Shown piece after piece: positions 25,550 through 35,300 of a stretch of DNA of 64,000 bases (position 1 is its first letter; every line of letters begins with the position of its first letter). Where the stretch lies: assembly GCF_020447105.2 (NCBI RefSeq), contig NZ_CP096184.1:1860001-1924000 (forward strand), read 5' to 3'. The notes beneath the pieces are model-generated. The model had not been told where the DNA came from, made no database searches, and saw nothing but the letters and a program-made list of their open reading frames with translations. The stretch is from Demequina sp. TMPB413. GTDB lineage: Bacteria > Actinomycetota > Actinomycetes > Actinomycetales > Demequinaceae. Made by a program: the position numbers and the translations under genes.

Positions 25550-26857
25550 TCACCGTGACGGGAGCGATACCTTGTCCGACTCTGCGTGAGGCACGCGCGG
25601 ACCCGCCACCCGTGTGCTGGTCGCCGCGCGCACCTGAGCCCGCACGAAGGGCGCACGAGGCATCGTGGCGCAGAGCTTCAGTTGGTCGCGCCACGAAGCG
25701 TCCTCGTCCAAGAAGGACAGCACGCGGGGCGCTGGATTGCGTGCGAACAGTGTGGCGAAGATGTCCGGAGCCTGCGCCGGATCTGCGTGCATGACGCGCA
25801 GCAGCGCGTGGTCGAGGGTGCGGGCCCAGTGACACTCGCGTGCGGCGCTGGCGGGATGGCGGCCGCTCGCCACACAGGAGGCGATGGCGGCGCTATGGCG
25901 CTGGATGCGCTCGAAGCCGTAGCCGGTGCTCGCCTTGACCATGCCGGCCCTCGCGCCAATGGGAACAATCCAGCCGGAGGGCTTGGCGACTGGACCGCGC
26001 TCCAGCGGGATGATCCCCACCTCGTGCCCTGTCACGCGGTAGGCGCCCGCACGCACGTGTTCGCGCAAATACTGGCGCACCCGGCTCTCTTGGAGCGTGG
26101 CTTGGCGGGTGCGGTCATACCTGTCAGAGAACGCGAAGACCGTCCGCTCCACCAGCGCGCTCCGTGCGGTCAGCGGCAGCACGTAGACGAACGCTGTGCC
26201 CGCCGATTGGTCCGTGCGGAAGTCCATCAGCGTGGCCGTTCCGGTGTCGAAGACATCCGTGGGGCAGTCGATGTACAAGCCGTGGAAGTCCAAGTACGCG
26301 CGCGTGCCCGAACCGCGAGACGGCTCGCCGGGGCCCACACTGTCGAACACCCATCGCGCGGCAACCTCGACCGTGCGACGGTGTCCGTCATGCGGCACCT
26401 CGATCACCAGGCGAGCGCCGGTGGAGTCCTGAGCGATCGCTGTCACCGAGCCAGATAAGCGCTCGTAGCCGGGCCTCTCGGCAATGAACCGGTCGGTTGC
26501 CGCCGACAATTCGGGTCCCGTGATGCGGCGGTAAGAGTAGGGCGCGATGGCGAGATCCCGTTGCCACGTCGCGCCAGCAACCCGAAGCGTCCCGATGACC
26601 GCGGAAGCGGCCGCATCGAGCAGGCCGTCTCCCCTGCTCCACCATGCCCACGACTTCTGCTCCAAAGGCTGGTCGGCGTCGTCGACCACCAGCACCTTGT
26701 CTCCCCAGCCGGAGTCCGCGAGGTGGCATGCGAGCGACAGGCCCGCGGCGCCCGCGCCGACGATGATGGCGTCAAACCGTTCGCCAGGCAGCGGGACGCG
26801 TGGCGACGAGGCGGGTGACCCGACCGTCGCCCTCTCGCCGGACGACGTTGGGGTCAC
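25550..26857 (-). CDS. Lycopene cyclase-like flavoprotein
   Basis: A 435-residue member of the lycopene cyclase family (CrtY/CrtL fold). The N-terminal dinucleotide-binding segment DAIIVGAGAAGLSLACHLA is followed by SWAWWSRGDG, YSYRRITG, ARWVFDSVGPG, the LVERTVFAF region and IPLERGPV, then the conserved IGARAGMVKASTGYGFERI. In carotenoid pathways the enzyme forms beta-ionone rings from lycopene. GTG at 26857 has GGGGAG upstream and overlaps the stop of the preceding membrane-protein gene. No phytoene synthase or desaturase lies in the window, so its substrate source is elsewhere or it has another role. Confidence 0.8.
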   Translation of the reverse strand: MTPTSSGERATVGSPASSPRVPLPGERFDAIIVGAGAAGLSLACHLADSGWGDKVLVVDDADQPLEQKSWAWWSRGDGLLDAAASAVIGTLRVAGATWQRDLAIAPYSYRRITGPELSAATDRFIAERPGYERLSGSVTAIAQDSTGARLVIEVPHDGHRRTVEVAARWVFDSVGPGEPSRGSGTRAYLDFHGLYIDCPTDVFDTGTATLMDFRTDQSAGTAFVYVLPLTARSALVERTVFAFSDRYDRTRQATLQESRVRQYLREHVRAGAYRVTGHEVGIIPLERGPVAKPSGWIVPIGARAGMVKASTGYGFERIQRHSAAIASCVASGRHPASAARECHWARTLDHALLRVMHADPAQAPDIFATLFARNPAPRVLSFLDEDASWRDQLKLCATMPRAPFVRAQVRAATSTRVAGPRVPHAESDKVSLPSR

Positions 26858-27747
26858 GTGACTCTCCCCGCGTCGGCGAAGAGCGGGCGGTAGGCGGCGA
26901 CCGCGATACTCAGTGCCACCAGCGCAAAGAGGCTGAACGCCGCCGTGTTCGCGACGCTGGCGGCGGGATCCCCAGTGGCCTGCATCGTGATCGCCATCCC
27001 TGCCACTGCCGTGCCGAGCATGGCCATCCACCCGACGGCCGCATACCTCGCCTTCACCACCCATGCGGCGCCTCGAATACTCCCCCACCCGACTGCCACG
27101 AGCGCGGGGACCACGAGGCCAAGGTCCATGACCTTCACCAACCAGAACACGACCGGATCCGCAAGGTACTCCGGCCCGCTGGGTGCGTCGGCCCACGCGT
27201 CCACTAGCCCTGGCAAGTGCAGGCCGACGGCAAGGAACATCGCCACCACGAGTGCAAACCAGCCCACCGTCCGATCGAGCCTGCGCGATGTCCGTGGGAG
27301 GTCTCCGGGTGCGAAGGACGCCCACGCGCGTATCGCTATCGCGAGCGCGAGCACCAGCAGTCCCACGAAGAGCGGGAAGAACCTCTCGCTATTGCCCGCG
27401 TAGCGCGTGACGTCGCCGCCGACTGAGAGTTGGATCACCGTATACGCGACGTAGACGGAAGGTCCCAGCGCAAGGACCGTTCCCGCGTGGTGGCCGCGGG
27501 CCACGAGCCCGCTCGCGACGAGGCTCACGGGCGCGACCAGCACCAACCCGGCGAAGTCGCCTCCCGCGATCTGATTCGCCGCGCCGTCTGACACGTGATA
27601 CTCGATCACGTTCGTCAGGAGCGGGCCCAGTATCGCGATCGCCGCGACGCCCAACCCCAGGACGACAAGGGCCACCGCGAGCCAGCCGTCGGCGCCTGCG
27701 GGCGCGACCAAGCGCGTGCGGCGGCGTCCCGCACCCAGTTCTCGCAC
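26854..27747 (-). CDS. Multi-span membrane protein of unknown function
   Basis: A 297-residue integral membrane protein with about eight hydrophobic segments (for example GWLAVALVVLGLGVAAIAIL, FFPLFVGLLVLALAIAI, WFALVVAMFLAVGL). I do not recognise a catalytic motif. The GTG at 27747 is preceded by GGAGG at good spacing, better than an upstream ATG. Translational overlap (GTGA) with the lycopene-cyclase-like gene suggests a joint function, perhaps a membrane partner or a carotenoid-related enzyme; this is inference only. Confidence 0.6.
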   Translation of the reverse strand: MRELGAGRRRTRLVAPAGADGWLAVALVVLGLGVAAIAILGPLLTNVIEYHVSDGAANQIAGGDFAGLVLVAPVSLVASGLVARGHHAGTVLALGPSVYVAYTVIQLSVGGDVTRYAGNSERFFPLFVGLLVLALAIAIRAWASFAPGDLPRTSRRLDRTVGWFALVVAMFLAVGLHLPGLVDAWADAPSGPEYLADPVVFWLVKVMDLGLVVPALVAVGWGSIRGAAWVVKARYAAVGWMAMLGTAVAGMAITMQATGDPAASVANTAAFSLFALVALSIAVAAYRPLFADAGRVT

Positions 27748-27860
27748 GACACACCTCCAGCGGATCCTCTCGCAGTGTCGCATCGTGGCCCTCGCACGCG
27801 CCGGGGACGATGGTCCTGCGGGTGGCGGGCAGGGCGCTCGCTCGAATGGTGCGGCGGGTC

Positions 27861-30008
27861 TTAAGCGGGGCCGTCGTCCTCGAGGGCGTCCGTGAGCAGA
27901 CTCACCAGGGCCTCGAGCTGCACGTCTGTCGACGACGCGCCGTCGTCTTCTCCTGCCCCGTCAAGTGCCCTCGCGGCCAGACCCGATTTGCTGTCGATGA
28001 GTTCGGCGATCTTCGAGTCGATGGTTTGGGCCGCGATGATGCGCCAGGCCGTGACCGGCTCTTCTTGGCCGATGCGGTGGATCCTGTCGATCGCCTGCGT
28101 CTGTTCGGCATCGGTCCACGAGAGCTCTGCGAGCACCATGTTGGAGGCGACCTGCAGGTTCAGCCCCACTCCGGCTGCCATCAGGGAGCACACCACGATC
28201 GACACCTCTGGATCGTTGGTGAACGCGTCGATGGCCTTCTCTCGCGCCTTGGGAGTCTGGTCGCCGCGGATCGAGGCGTACCGGATGCCCCGGTCGGCGA
28301 ACATCTGCTCGGCCTGATCCATGACGTCGATGTGCTTGGCAAAGAACACGACCTTGCCGACGGTGCGGGCAAGTTGAGCGGCGTAATCGGCTGCCGGCCC
28401 TGCCTTGGCTTGGCCAATACGGCGAACCATGGTGAAGACGTTCTCGCCGGAGGTCTTGGACTCGGAGTCTTTGAGTTCTGCCGCCGCCACGCGACGAGCC
28501 AACTCATAGTCGACGCCCTCGACCGCGTCGTCGTCCCCTCGCCACTCCAGCGCCGCGCGGTAGCGCTCGACAAGTCGCTTCGCCAGCGCCGTCTCCGCCG
28601 CACGGATCGAGCGACCGGCCGCGCCGTCGAGTTCGACGGGTAGGTCAGCGACACGCCTGGCCGGGATGTCGGCGACCACGTCGACCTTGCGCCGGCGCAC
28701 GATTCCCATGTCGATCACGGCGGACCTCGCGGCGGAAGGGAATCCGCGGTCGGCGGGGGTCAGTCCTGTGTCTTCGAGAGCGCTCATCAGTTTGCCGAGC
28801 GGCTTCTCGTCATCGATCCACCCGAGGAACTGCCAGATGGCCCTGAAGTCTTCGATGTCGTTAATCAGTGGGGTGCCGGTGAGCGCCATCATGAGCGGGC
28901 GCGCGGTGCGGGCACGGATGCGTTCGGCGATATCGAGCACGTGTTGGGAGCGTTGCGAGCGTTTGTTCTTGATGAAGTGCGCCTCGTCGACCACCATGCC
29001 GCGGAAGCCGATGTCGCCCATCCAGCCCACGTGGCGGTCGAGGAGTTCGTAGTTGACGATCACGACGTCGGCAAAGGCGTCGATCTGTTCGCCGTCGCCG
29101 TGGACGACGGTGGAGCGGCGCGTCGGCGTCCACATCCCGACCTCGTGGGCCCAGTTGGTTTTGACGACGTTGGGGACCACCACCAGCAGAGGGTAGGCGT
29201 CGGCGGCTTGAGCTGCGAGGAGCGCCTGTGCCGTCTTGCCAAGGCCTGGCTCGTCGGCGAGCAAGAAGGTGCGGTGACCGCGCGAGGTGGCGCCGACGAC
29301 GCGCGCCTGGTGAGGCATCAGGTCGAGCCCGGCCGGCGAGGTCATAGAGCGCGGCTCGGGGAGTGTCATGCACGCTGGGGCGCCAGCGTCGGCCTGTTCA
29401 AAGGAGCGGAAGAGCGGCTCGAGAAGCTCCCACCCTGCGAGCCTGCGGGCCTTGCCTGCGCGTCGCTCTGCGGCGGCCTCGAAGTCCGGCGCAAGGAACG
29501 GATTGGCCAGCTGACGAGAAATCACGGATTGCGGAACTACGCGGTTCTGAGCGCTCGGATCGGGCGCGGCGGGTGGGGTGGGCGCTGGCTCCTCTGGCGG
29601 CTCCAGACCGCCTGCCCTCATCACGGTCGCCTTGTACTGGCGAGCGGAGTCGGACACCCGCGCGTCCTCGGCGAGCAACTCAAGCAGCGAGGTATCCCTG
29701 GCGGCGATCTTGGCCAACTGGGTGGCCACCCCGTCGAGGCGCTTGAGTTCCTTGTCCCGCTTCACGGTGGTCAGCGTGCTGTCCGCCTTGACCCGCGCCC
29801 GCTCCTCGCGCACCAGGAGCGCCACCACCTGAAACTTGGTGCGGATGCCTGAACGCGGCGGGGGGCGTCGCATCGCGCTATCGATGTCTCGGGCGATTCC
29901 CACGAGCACCGGGATCAGGCCAGGCTCGGTAGGGCGCTGTGGGCGGCGGCGCTGCTGGCGGGAATCCGCGCGCGCTCGGCCGGACCGGCTCTGGGCTGGT
30001 CGTGCCAC
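27861..30008 (-). CDS. SNF2-family DEAD/DEAH ATPase
   Basis: A 715-residue SNF2/SWI2 translocase. A basic, possibly disordered N-terminus (about 220 residues) precedes the core: Walker A DEPGLGKTAQ (near residue 257), VDEAHFIKN (near 339), ALTGTPLIN, then the C-terminal helicase lobe with FFAKHIDVMDQ, GVGLNLQVAS and QAIDRIHRIGQ. The architecture is SMARCAL1/RapA-like without obvious extra nuclease. GTG at 30008 has GGAGGA 4 nt upstream. It borders the toxin island but is not clearly part of it. Role in DNA remodelling or defence is undetermined. Confidence 0.88.
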   Translation of the reverse strand: MARPAQSRSGRARADSRQQRRRPQRPTEPGLIPVLVGIARDIDSAMRRPPPRSGIRTKFQVVALLVREERARVKADSTLTTVKRDKELKRLDGVATQLAKIAARDTSLLELLAEDARVSDSARQYKATVMRAGGLEPPEEPAPTPPAAPDPSAQNRVVPQSVISRQLANPFLAPDFEAAAERRAGKARRLAGWELLEPLFRSFEQADAGAPACMTLPEPRSMTSPAGLDLMPHQARVVGATSRGHRTFLLADEPGLGKTAQALLAAQAADAYPLLVVVPNVVKTNWAHEVGMWTPTRRSTVVHGDGEQIDAFADVVIVNYELLDRHVGWMGDIGFRGMVVDEAHFIKNKRSQRSQHVLDIAERIRARTARPLMMALTGTPLINDIEDFRAIWQFLGWIDDEKPLGKLMSALEDTGLTPADRGFPSAARSAVIDMGIVRRRKVDVVADIPARRVADLPVELDGAAGRSIRAAETALAKRLVERYRAALEWRGDDDAVEGVDYELARRVAAAELKDSESKTSGENVFTMVRRIGQAKAGPAADYAAQLARTVGKVVFFAKHIDVMDQAEQMFADRGIRYASIRGDQTPKAREKAIDAFTNDPEVSIVVCSLMAAGVGLNLQVASNMVLAELSWTDAEQTQAIDRIHRIGQEEPVTAWRIIAAQTIDSKIAELIDSKSGLAARALDGAGEDDGASSTDVQLEALVSLLTDALEDDGPA

Positions 30009-30462
30009 AGTTCCTCCTTCATTCACTGCTCATCGCGGCAGCATTGCTTGCCACCCCGCGCTCCGTGCGTCGGACGGTTACCAGGCGTTTCGTGACGCCG
30101 TGGCCCACCCGGCCCTTCTCGTACTCTCGCTCCGACGGTGACAGACATAAGCCGTCGGCGATGCCGTGGGACTTTCGGCAGGACCGCGCGTTCCCGCGCT
30201 AAGAAGCGGCGTGAACGTCGACCCCTGGACACATCATCCCAAGACATGGCCTGGGAGGCGGTACCGACTCCCATTGTTCCAGGAGTTGGCGGTGTTGGTG
30301 TACGGCCGGATCCTTGGTCGCCTCAACCCTCAGCTGTCCTCCCAAGCCTGTCCGTCTTGGCGTTGCGCTCCTGGCTCCACTTGAGCGTATTGGCGATCGT
30401 TCTTCGAGCCTCGAACGAGGAGGCGGCTTCAAACCGCACATGGCTAGATCCCGATAGGAGAC
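30009..30462. other. Gene-poor stretch with decayed minus-strand reading frames
   Basis: About 450 bp between the SNF2 gene and the broken immunity gene. I see no intact gene. Two short minus-strand frames look protein-like: 30439 to 30323 (38 codons, containing FEARRTIANTLKWSQERNAK) and a frame ending at 30234 (containing YTNTANSWNNGSRYRL). Both are in the toxin-island orientation and may be toxin or immunity debris. I could not assign a family. Confidence 0.35.
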
Positions 30463-30627
30463 CTAGGAATACAGGTCCGGAAGCCCCAGCAACCGATCAG
30501 TTGTGCGGCTGAACTCCACCCACGAGTCCTCGTCCTCGCAGATTGCACGGATCACATCGAGGTGGTCCACAATGAAGTCGATCTCACCCGCCACGCCCTG
30601 CAATGGATCGACCACCTCACCGGCGAC
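30463..30627 (-). pseudogene. 3' fragment of CdiI-type immunity gene cut by the IS3 element
   Basis: The minus-strand frame from the IS boundary to TAG at 30463 encodes about 54 residues (starting VAGEVVDPLQGVAGEIDFIV and ending near LLGLPDLYS). It continues in the sense of the fragment at 31904-31986. Together they look like one small contact-dependent-inhibition immunity protein of the CdiI_2 kind. The exact join cannot be reconstructed, so a few codons may be missing. Confidence 0.65.
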
Positions 30628-30660
30628 GGGGGCTGGTGCAGGAACTGGTGACAGTTCGGT

Positions 30661-31536
30661 TTAGGCCGCGAGGGCCAGTGGTGTGTTCATGATGGTCTCG
30701 TACTCGATGGGGGTCAAGCGTCCGAGCCGGTCTTGGCGGCGGCGCCGGTGGTAGGTCCGTTCGATCCAGGTCACGATCGCGATGCGGAGCTCTTGGCGGG
30801 TGTCCCACCGTTGCCTGTTCAGCACGTTCTTTTGGAGCAGGCTGAAGAACGATTCCATTGCGGCGTTATCCCCGGCAGCGCCGACGCGACCCATGGATCC
30901 GACCATGTGGTGACGGTTCAGTGCGTGGCCCATCTTCCGGGACCTGAATTGGGATCCACGGTCGGCATGCAGGACGCATCCGGTGACGTCGCCGCGGGAA
31001 GCGACGGCGTTGTTCAGGGCGCTCACGGCCAACTGGGCTGGCATGCGGTCACCGATCGAGTAGCCCACGATGCGGTTGGAATACAGGTCTTTGACCGCGC
31101 AAAGGTAGAGCTTGCCTTCACCCGTTTGGTGTTCCGTGATGTCCGTGAGCCACACCTGGTTCGGGCGGTCGGCCCTGAAGATGCGCCTCACGAAGTCGTC
31201 GAACACGGGCGGGCCGGCCTTGGTGGCCTTGCCCCGTTTGCGTCGCTGTGTGGCCGACACCAGGCCCGCCTGAGCGGACAGTGACCACGCGGTTCTGCGC
31301 GCCATGGGCCACCCCGCGACCTCGGCCTCGTCGCCAAGGAACCGGTAACCAAACTCAGGGTCCTCGCGGTGAGCATCAACGAGCGCATTCATCCGATGCG
31401 CCTGCACCCACTCCAGCGCTGTCACCGGGTCACTGAGCCACCGGTAGTACGGTTGACGTGCGATCTTGAGCACCCGGCACGTCACCGTGACGGGCACGCC
31501 GTCCACGGCCAACTCGCGGACGAGCGGGTAGATCAT
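30661..31536 (-). CDS. IS3-family transposase OrfB (DDE integrase domain)
   Basis: A 291-residue catalytic frame with the retroviral-integrase-type DDE core: WLTDITEH (first Asp), LHADRGSQF (second Asp), and the Glu in NAAMESFFSLLQKN. An HTH_21-like stretch is at the N-terminus. It overlaps OrfA with ATGA in an A-rich context (CCAAAATGA), allowing translational coupling or a frameshifted fusion. Intact, so presumably functional. Confidence 0.93.
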   Translation of the reverse strand: MIYPLVRELAVDGVPVTVTCRVLKIARQPYYRWLSDPVTALEWVQAHRMNALVDAHREDPEFGYRFLGDEAEVAGWPMARRTAWSLSAQAGLVSATQRRKRGKATKAGPPVFDDFVRRIFRADRPNQVWLTDITEHQTGEGKLYLCAVKDLYSNRIVGYSIGDRMPAQLAVSALNNAVASRGDVTGCVLHADRGSQFRSRKMGHALNRHHMVGSMGRVGAAGDNAAMESFFSLLQKNVLNRQRWDTRQELRIAIVTWIERTYHRRRRQDRLGRLTPIEYETIMNTPLALAA

Positions 31537-31832
31537 TTTGGGTGGCCACCGAGCCTGAGGTTGGCCTGCGACAAGTACGCTGCCGCACGACGCAACACCT
31601 CATTCTCTTGCTCGAGAAGCCGGTTCCGCCGACGCAGCTCCCGCACCTCTTGCGCCTGCTCACGGGTCACCCCTGGCTTCTCACCGTCTTCGACATCGGC
31701 TTGACGCAACCAGTTCGACAACGTCGCATGAGAGATCCCGAAGTCCTCGGCGATCTGTTTCTGCGGCGCCTCACGGCGCCGCGCGACCGCGACCACGTCA
31801 CGGCGAAACTCCTCAGGAAAAGCTCTAGACAT
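31533..31832 (-). CDS. IS3-family transposase OrfA (helix-turn-helix)
   Basis: A 99-residue DNA-binding frame: FPEEFRRDVVAVARR and QIAEDFGISHATLSNWLRQA form the helix-turn-helix, followed by a leucine-zipper-like coiled coil (VRELRRRNRLLEQENEVLRR). ATG at 31832 preferred over an upstream in-frame start that would extend into the inverted-repeat region. Overlaps OrfB. Confidence 0.9.
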   Translation of the reverse strand: MSRAFPEEFRRDVVAVARRREAPQKQIAEDFGISHATLSNWLRQADVEDGEKPGVTREQAQEVRELRRRNRLLEQENEVLRRAAAYLSQANLRLGGHPK

Positions 31833-31903
31833 GACAACATCCTTCCACCAGGACCCGCCCGGATCCCAGAAGTCAGTTGTCACCAATCACTGCACCAGCC
31901 CCC

Positions 31904-31986
31904 ATTGTATCGGCGAAGAGGCCGAAGTCCTGGTGAAAATACCCACCGAAGAATCCCGGCATATTCTGAAAGAAGCCCTGGTTCAT
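31904..31986 (-). pseudogene. 5' fragment of CdiI-type immunity gene
   Basis: ATG at 31986, preceded by AGAGG 9 nt upstream. It encodes a start containing FFGGYFHQDFGLFADT, and YFHQD is the hallmark of CdiI_2-type immunity proteins. The IS right end follows after 27 codons, so translation would run into the IS and stop about 10 codons later. The rest of the gene is at 30463-30627. Confidence 0.7.
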
Positions 31987-32000
31987 CGATCTTCGCCTCT

Positions 32001-32117
32001 CTACTGGGGGTAAGCCGTCAAAATGCGATAACCCAACGCCGAGCCAACGTCGCGAACCACGACCACGCTAGTTCCGTAGGTGGGAACGGCAGTGGAGCCC
32101 CGGGGAGCACTGTCCAG
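32001..32117 (-). pseudogene. Orphan toxin C-terminal tail (RNase A-like ending)
   Basis: Between the Imm35-like gene and the CdiI start lies an open frame without its own start. It runs to TAG at 32001 and ends TSVVVVRDVGSALGYRIL then TAYPQ. The GYxIxTAYP ending is typical of the CdiA-CT RNase A-like toxins that pair with CdiI_2 immunity proteins. Only 14 nt separate its stop from the immunity ATG, the usual toxin-immunity spacing. I read it as a displaced toxin tail left from an earlier version of the RHS C-terminus. Confidence 0.6.
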
Positions 32118-32121
32118 GGTA

Positions 32122-32364
32122 CTAACGCGGAAAGACTGAACGAATGTATGGTGCGTCGCCGGTGCGGGGAATCACGACCGGTCCATTTCCGACGAGAGCC
32201 TCACGAAATTCCTGATTCTCCAGGTATGCCCTGCTGTCGTACGCAAACTCCCAGCCCTCGTCCGTTTCCTCGCACCGACAAATGACAATCTCCACCCGGT
32301 GCACCGGACGTATGACCGTGTCTAGAAAGACTTGGGCCGCATCGAATGCGTCTTGGAGTAGCAT
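32122..32364 (-). CDS. Imm35-like immunity protein for the RHS toxin
   Basis: An 80-residue protein with the small Imm35/YrhB-like pattern: N-terminal helix (LLQDAFDAAQVFLDTVI), then EGWEFAYDSRAYLEN and ALVGNGPVVIPRTGD, corresponding to the family's GWxFxYxSrxyLe and GNgPiivdr blocks. ATG at 32364 is one base after the RHS stop codon, with GAGGA inside the end of the toxin gene as ribosome site, so toxin and immunity are translated together. It probably blocks the papain-like toxin domain; the pairing is inferred from position. Confidence 0.75.
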   Translation of the reverse strand: MLLQDAFDAAQVFLDTVIRPVHRVEIVICRCEETDEGWEFAYDSRAYLENQEFREALVGNGPVVIPRTGDAPYIRSVFPR

Positions 32365-32365
32365 C

Positions 32366-35300
32366 TCAATTCGTCCTCACAAATCGGAAATCATTCCATG
32401 CGTCGAAGGCCGCCGCTCCACTCGGCCCTATGCCCTGGAAGTCGACATAGTTCACGCGGCCGTTCTGAACAACTGCATTCCACACGTGCGCGCTCGTACC
32501 GTCAGTCCCGTAAACGATACCGCGCGCGCCATTCCCCGCTGCGAGCAGTTCGGAGTCGATGGCCGCCTGGCCCGAGACCGCGCGCCACGACGCCCCCGCG
32601 AAGTCCTCAATCAGCGCGTTTCCGCCAGGTATTGGCATACCGGGGTAGAGGTCAAGCGCAGAAGCGGGGTTGCCCGCGAGCGTGGAGTCGCCAGCGATAG
32701 CACACGCCACGCAATTGTGCGTACCACCTAGGTGATTGATAGTGCTCGCATCTGCGCCGAGCCCGCCGTTGGCCGCACCGCCTGCCGGGGCGGTCGGGGC
32801 CTGGGCGACTGGCCTGACGGTTGTTGGCGGTGTTCCGAAGATGCCTCCTGGGGTGGTGACAGGGTTGTGGAGTCCTGTTCTGAGGCTGGTGATGAAGTCG
32901 CCTGGTGCTTGAATGATCCGCACCACGTCGTCCGCCGCACCACTGAGCACGGTTCTGACCATCGGTATCACTCTCTGGGCGGCAGGAACGACCTGGGTGA
33001 CAGCGTTCTTGATGCCGTTGACTACCCCCGGCAGATCGGTCACCAACCGCGGCACGGACCTCACGGCCGTCACACCCGCCGAGAACCCGTCCACGATGGC
33101 GCCGGCACCGCCGGTGGCCACGAACTCCACCGCAAGAGTCGTCACATATCCCGACGTTTGCGAGTACCGATACAAGTCAGGATCCCCATAGATCGGAACC
33201 GATGGAATGTTCGGGATCGCAGCACAGAACGTGTCAGTCCAACACGTCGGCGACAGAGCGTTGAACGTGGTCTGACCCACATCCACCACCAGGTCCACCG
33301 TGTCGGCCAGAGCGTTGGCGACACCGCCACCGAAGTTCACCACCCCGTGCCACGCAATATCGAGTTGCTCAACAGGGTCGAAGTCGTAGTACTGGGCCTG
33401 GTCGTACTGACAGTTCACCCCAGCGGAAAACACAAAATAGGCAGCCCCCGCAATCGAGGAGCACTTCGAGCCACCAGCCTGCGCCGTGACCACATTCGTC
33501 ACCGTGTTGACCGTCGCATCCACCGCCCGGTCCCACCAGTTCTTGTGGCTATCCGCCTCACGTTTGGCAGCCGCCCGTGCGTCCGCGTCGCGTTGAGCTT
33601 GCGCCGCAGCCTTGTGTGCAGCCCACTCCTGCGCCTGCACTTGGCGACGCGTTTCGGCCGCCACCAAGAACCGCTCCAAATAGGCCTGATAGTTCGCGCT
33701 ACCGACCAAACCCTGGGCGATGTATCTGGGAAGTGTGCCCAAACCAGGAACCGACACCGAACCGCGCAGATACTCGCCCTCCACGGCCCTCAACGCTTTC
33801 AAAGCCTCGTCATATGCCGCCTGCGCTGCTGCCAACGCTTGAGCCCGAATCGCTGCGGCAGCACGGTAGAACCCGAGCACGTCCACAAACGACTCCGGCG
33901 CCCCCTCGACATAGGCGTAGCGGTTCAAAGACGCAGCCCGCGTGGTGGCGCCCCGGTACGAGTCATCCTGCAACCACACCCTGGATGCCGGATCAAACGT
34001 CCGAGTCGCGAACTCCACCAACCCACCCGTCGACACCTGCCCGGTGAACCCCGTCACGGTGTCCCACGACGCCGCATCGGTCACGTCACCAAAGTCACCA
34101 AAGACCTGCAGATCCGCAGACACCACCCCATCCACGGCGATCCCGACCGGGGAACCCAACAAGTCCTTCAGCACGTCCTGGGTTTCGCTGACCGGGTGAC
34201 CCCACCACGGGTGACCCGACCAACTCGTGGTCACCTCCGACTGCACACCACCCATCGGGTCCCGCACCACCTGCGTGTCACCCTCGACGACCACATCGAG
34301 CCCGGTGAAGACCCGCTCCGTGACCTCCCAGTCCTCGATCACACTCAGGGCACGGCCCACCCCGTCGCGCACAAACCTCGTGATGCTGTCGTCATGCCAC
34401 GACCACTGGTGCTCCCCAAAGTCCTTCACCACCACCAGGTCATCACGACCGTCATACGTGAAGTCCTTATGCCCCACCACCCGCGAATGCCACCCACGGC
34501 CCTCCGTGACGGTTTCGCTGACTCGGTTGCCACGCTCGTCATACGCATACGTGGACACCTCAGCAAACTGATGCCACGCCGTGCCAGTGGTCCTCACCGA
34601 CTCCACCAACTGGTTGGCCGCATCCACCTCACGATCCACCACAAACCCATCACGCGGACGCGCAGTCGACACATCATCCGTGTGAGATTCGAACACTAGG
34701 TTCGAGGCAGCATCCCACCCATAGGTGGCGCGATCCCCCGCCACCCGGGAGTGGCCGGGGCCCCACGCATCACCCGCGGACACCGACTCCACCAAACGGC
34801 CCAACGCATCATGCGCATACGTCGTCACATCCACAGACCCGTCCACCGTGAACTCACGGCGCGACACCAACCCACGCTCCTCGTAGGTGTAGTCGATCGA
34901 GATCGACCGGGGCGGCTCGGGCTTCACCCACCACTTGCTCCACCCATGCCGCGAAGCGCCCGGCAGGCAGGGCGACAACCAGGACCCCGCCTCGTCCGTG
35001 ATTCCCACGTGATCCAGGCCGGTTACCCGACCCGCACCGTCGCGCTCCACCGTGGACGTCACGCCAGAGGGCAACAGCGCCTCCGCGAGACGCCCATTGG
35101 CGTCATACGAGTACTCGGTGGTGCCCGTCAGGTCCGTCTGCGACACCGCGAGTCCTCGCCCATCAAACTCACGCGTGATCGTGCGACCATCCGACAGCCC
35201 GGTGGCCACCTCGTTGCCAGCGGAATCGAATGTGTGAGTCTGCGTGTTGCCCCGCACATCCGTCTCCGAGACCACCCGGCCATCCCAGTCATAAGCCCAC

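Larger units (their letters stand above)
30628..31903 (-). mobile_element. IS3-family insertion sequence inside an immunity gene
   Basis: A 1276-bp element with two overlapping transposase frames and 26-bp terminal inverted repeats matching at 23 positions (30628-30653 and 31878-31903, both reading GGGGGCTGGTGCAG at the outer end). No clear target duplication is visible at the ends. It splits a small CdiI-like gene. Transposase frames and ends look intact, so it may be recent and still mobile. Confidence 0.88.

Noticed and set aside
30620..31910. Target-site duplication of the IS3 element
   Set aside because: No matching 3-5 bp direct repeat is seen just outside the inverted repeats, so none is claimed.
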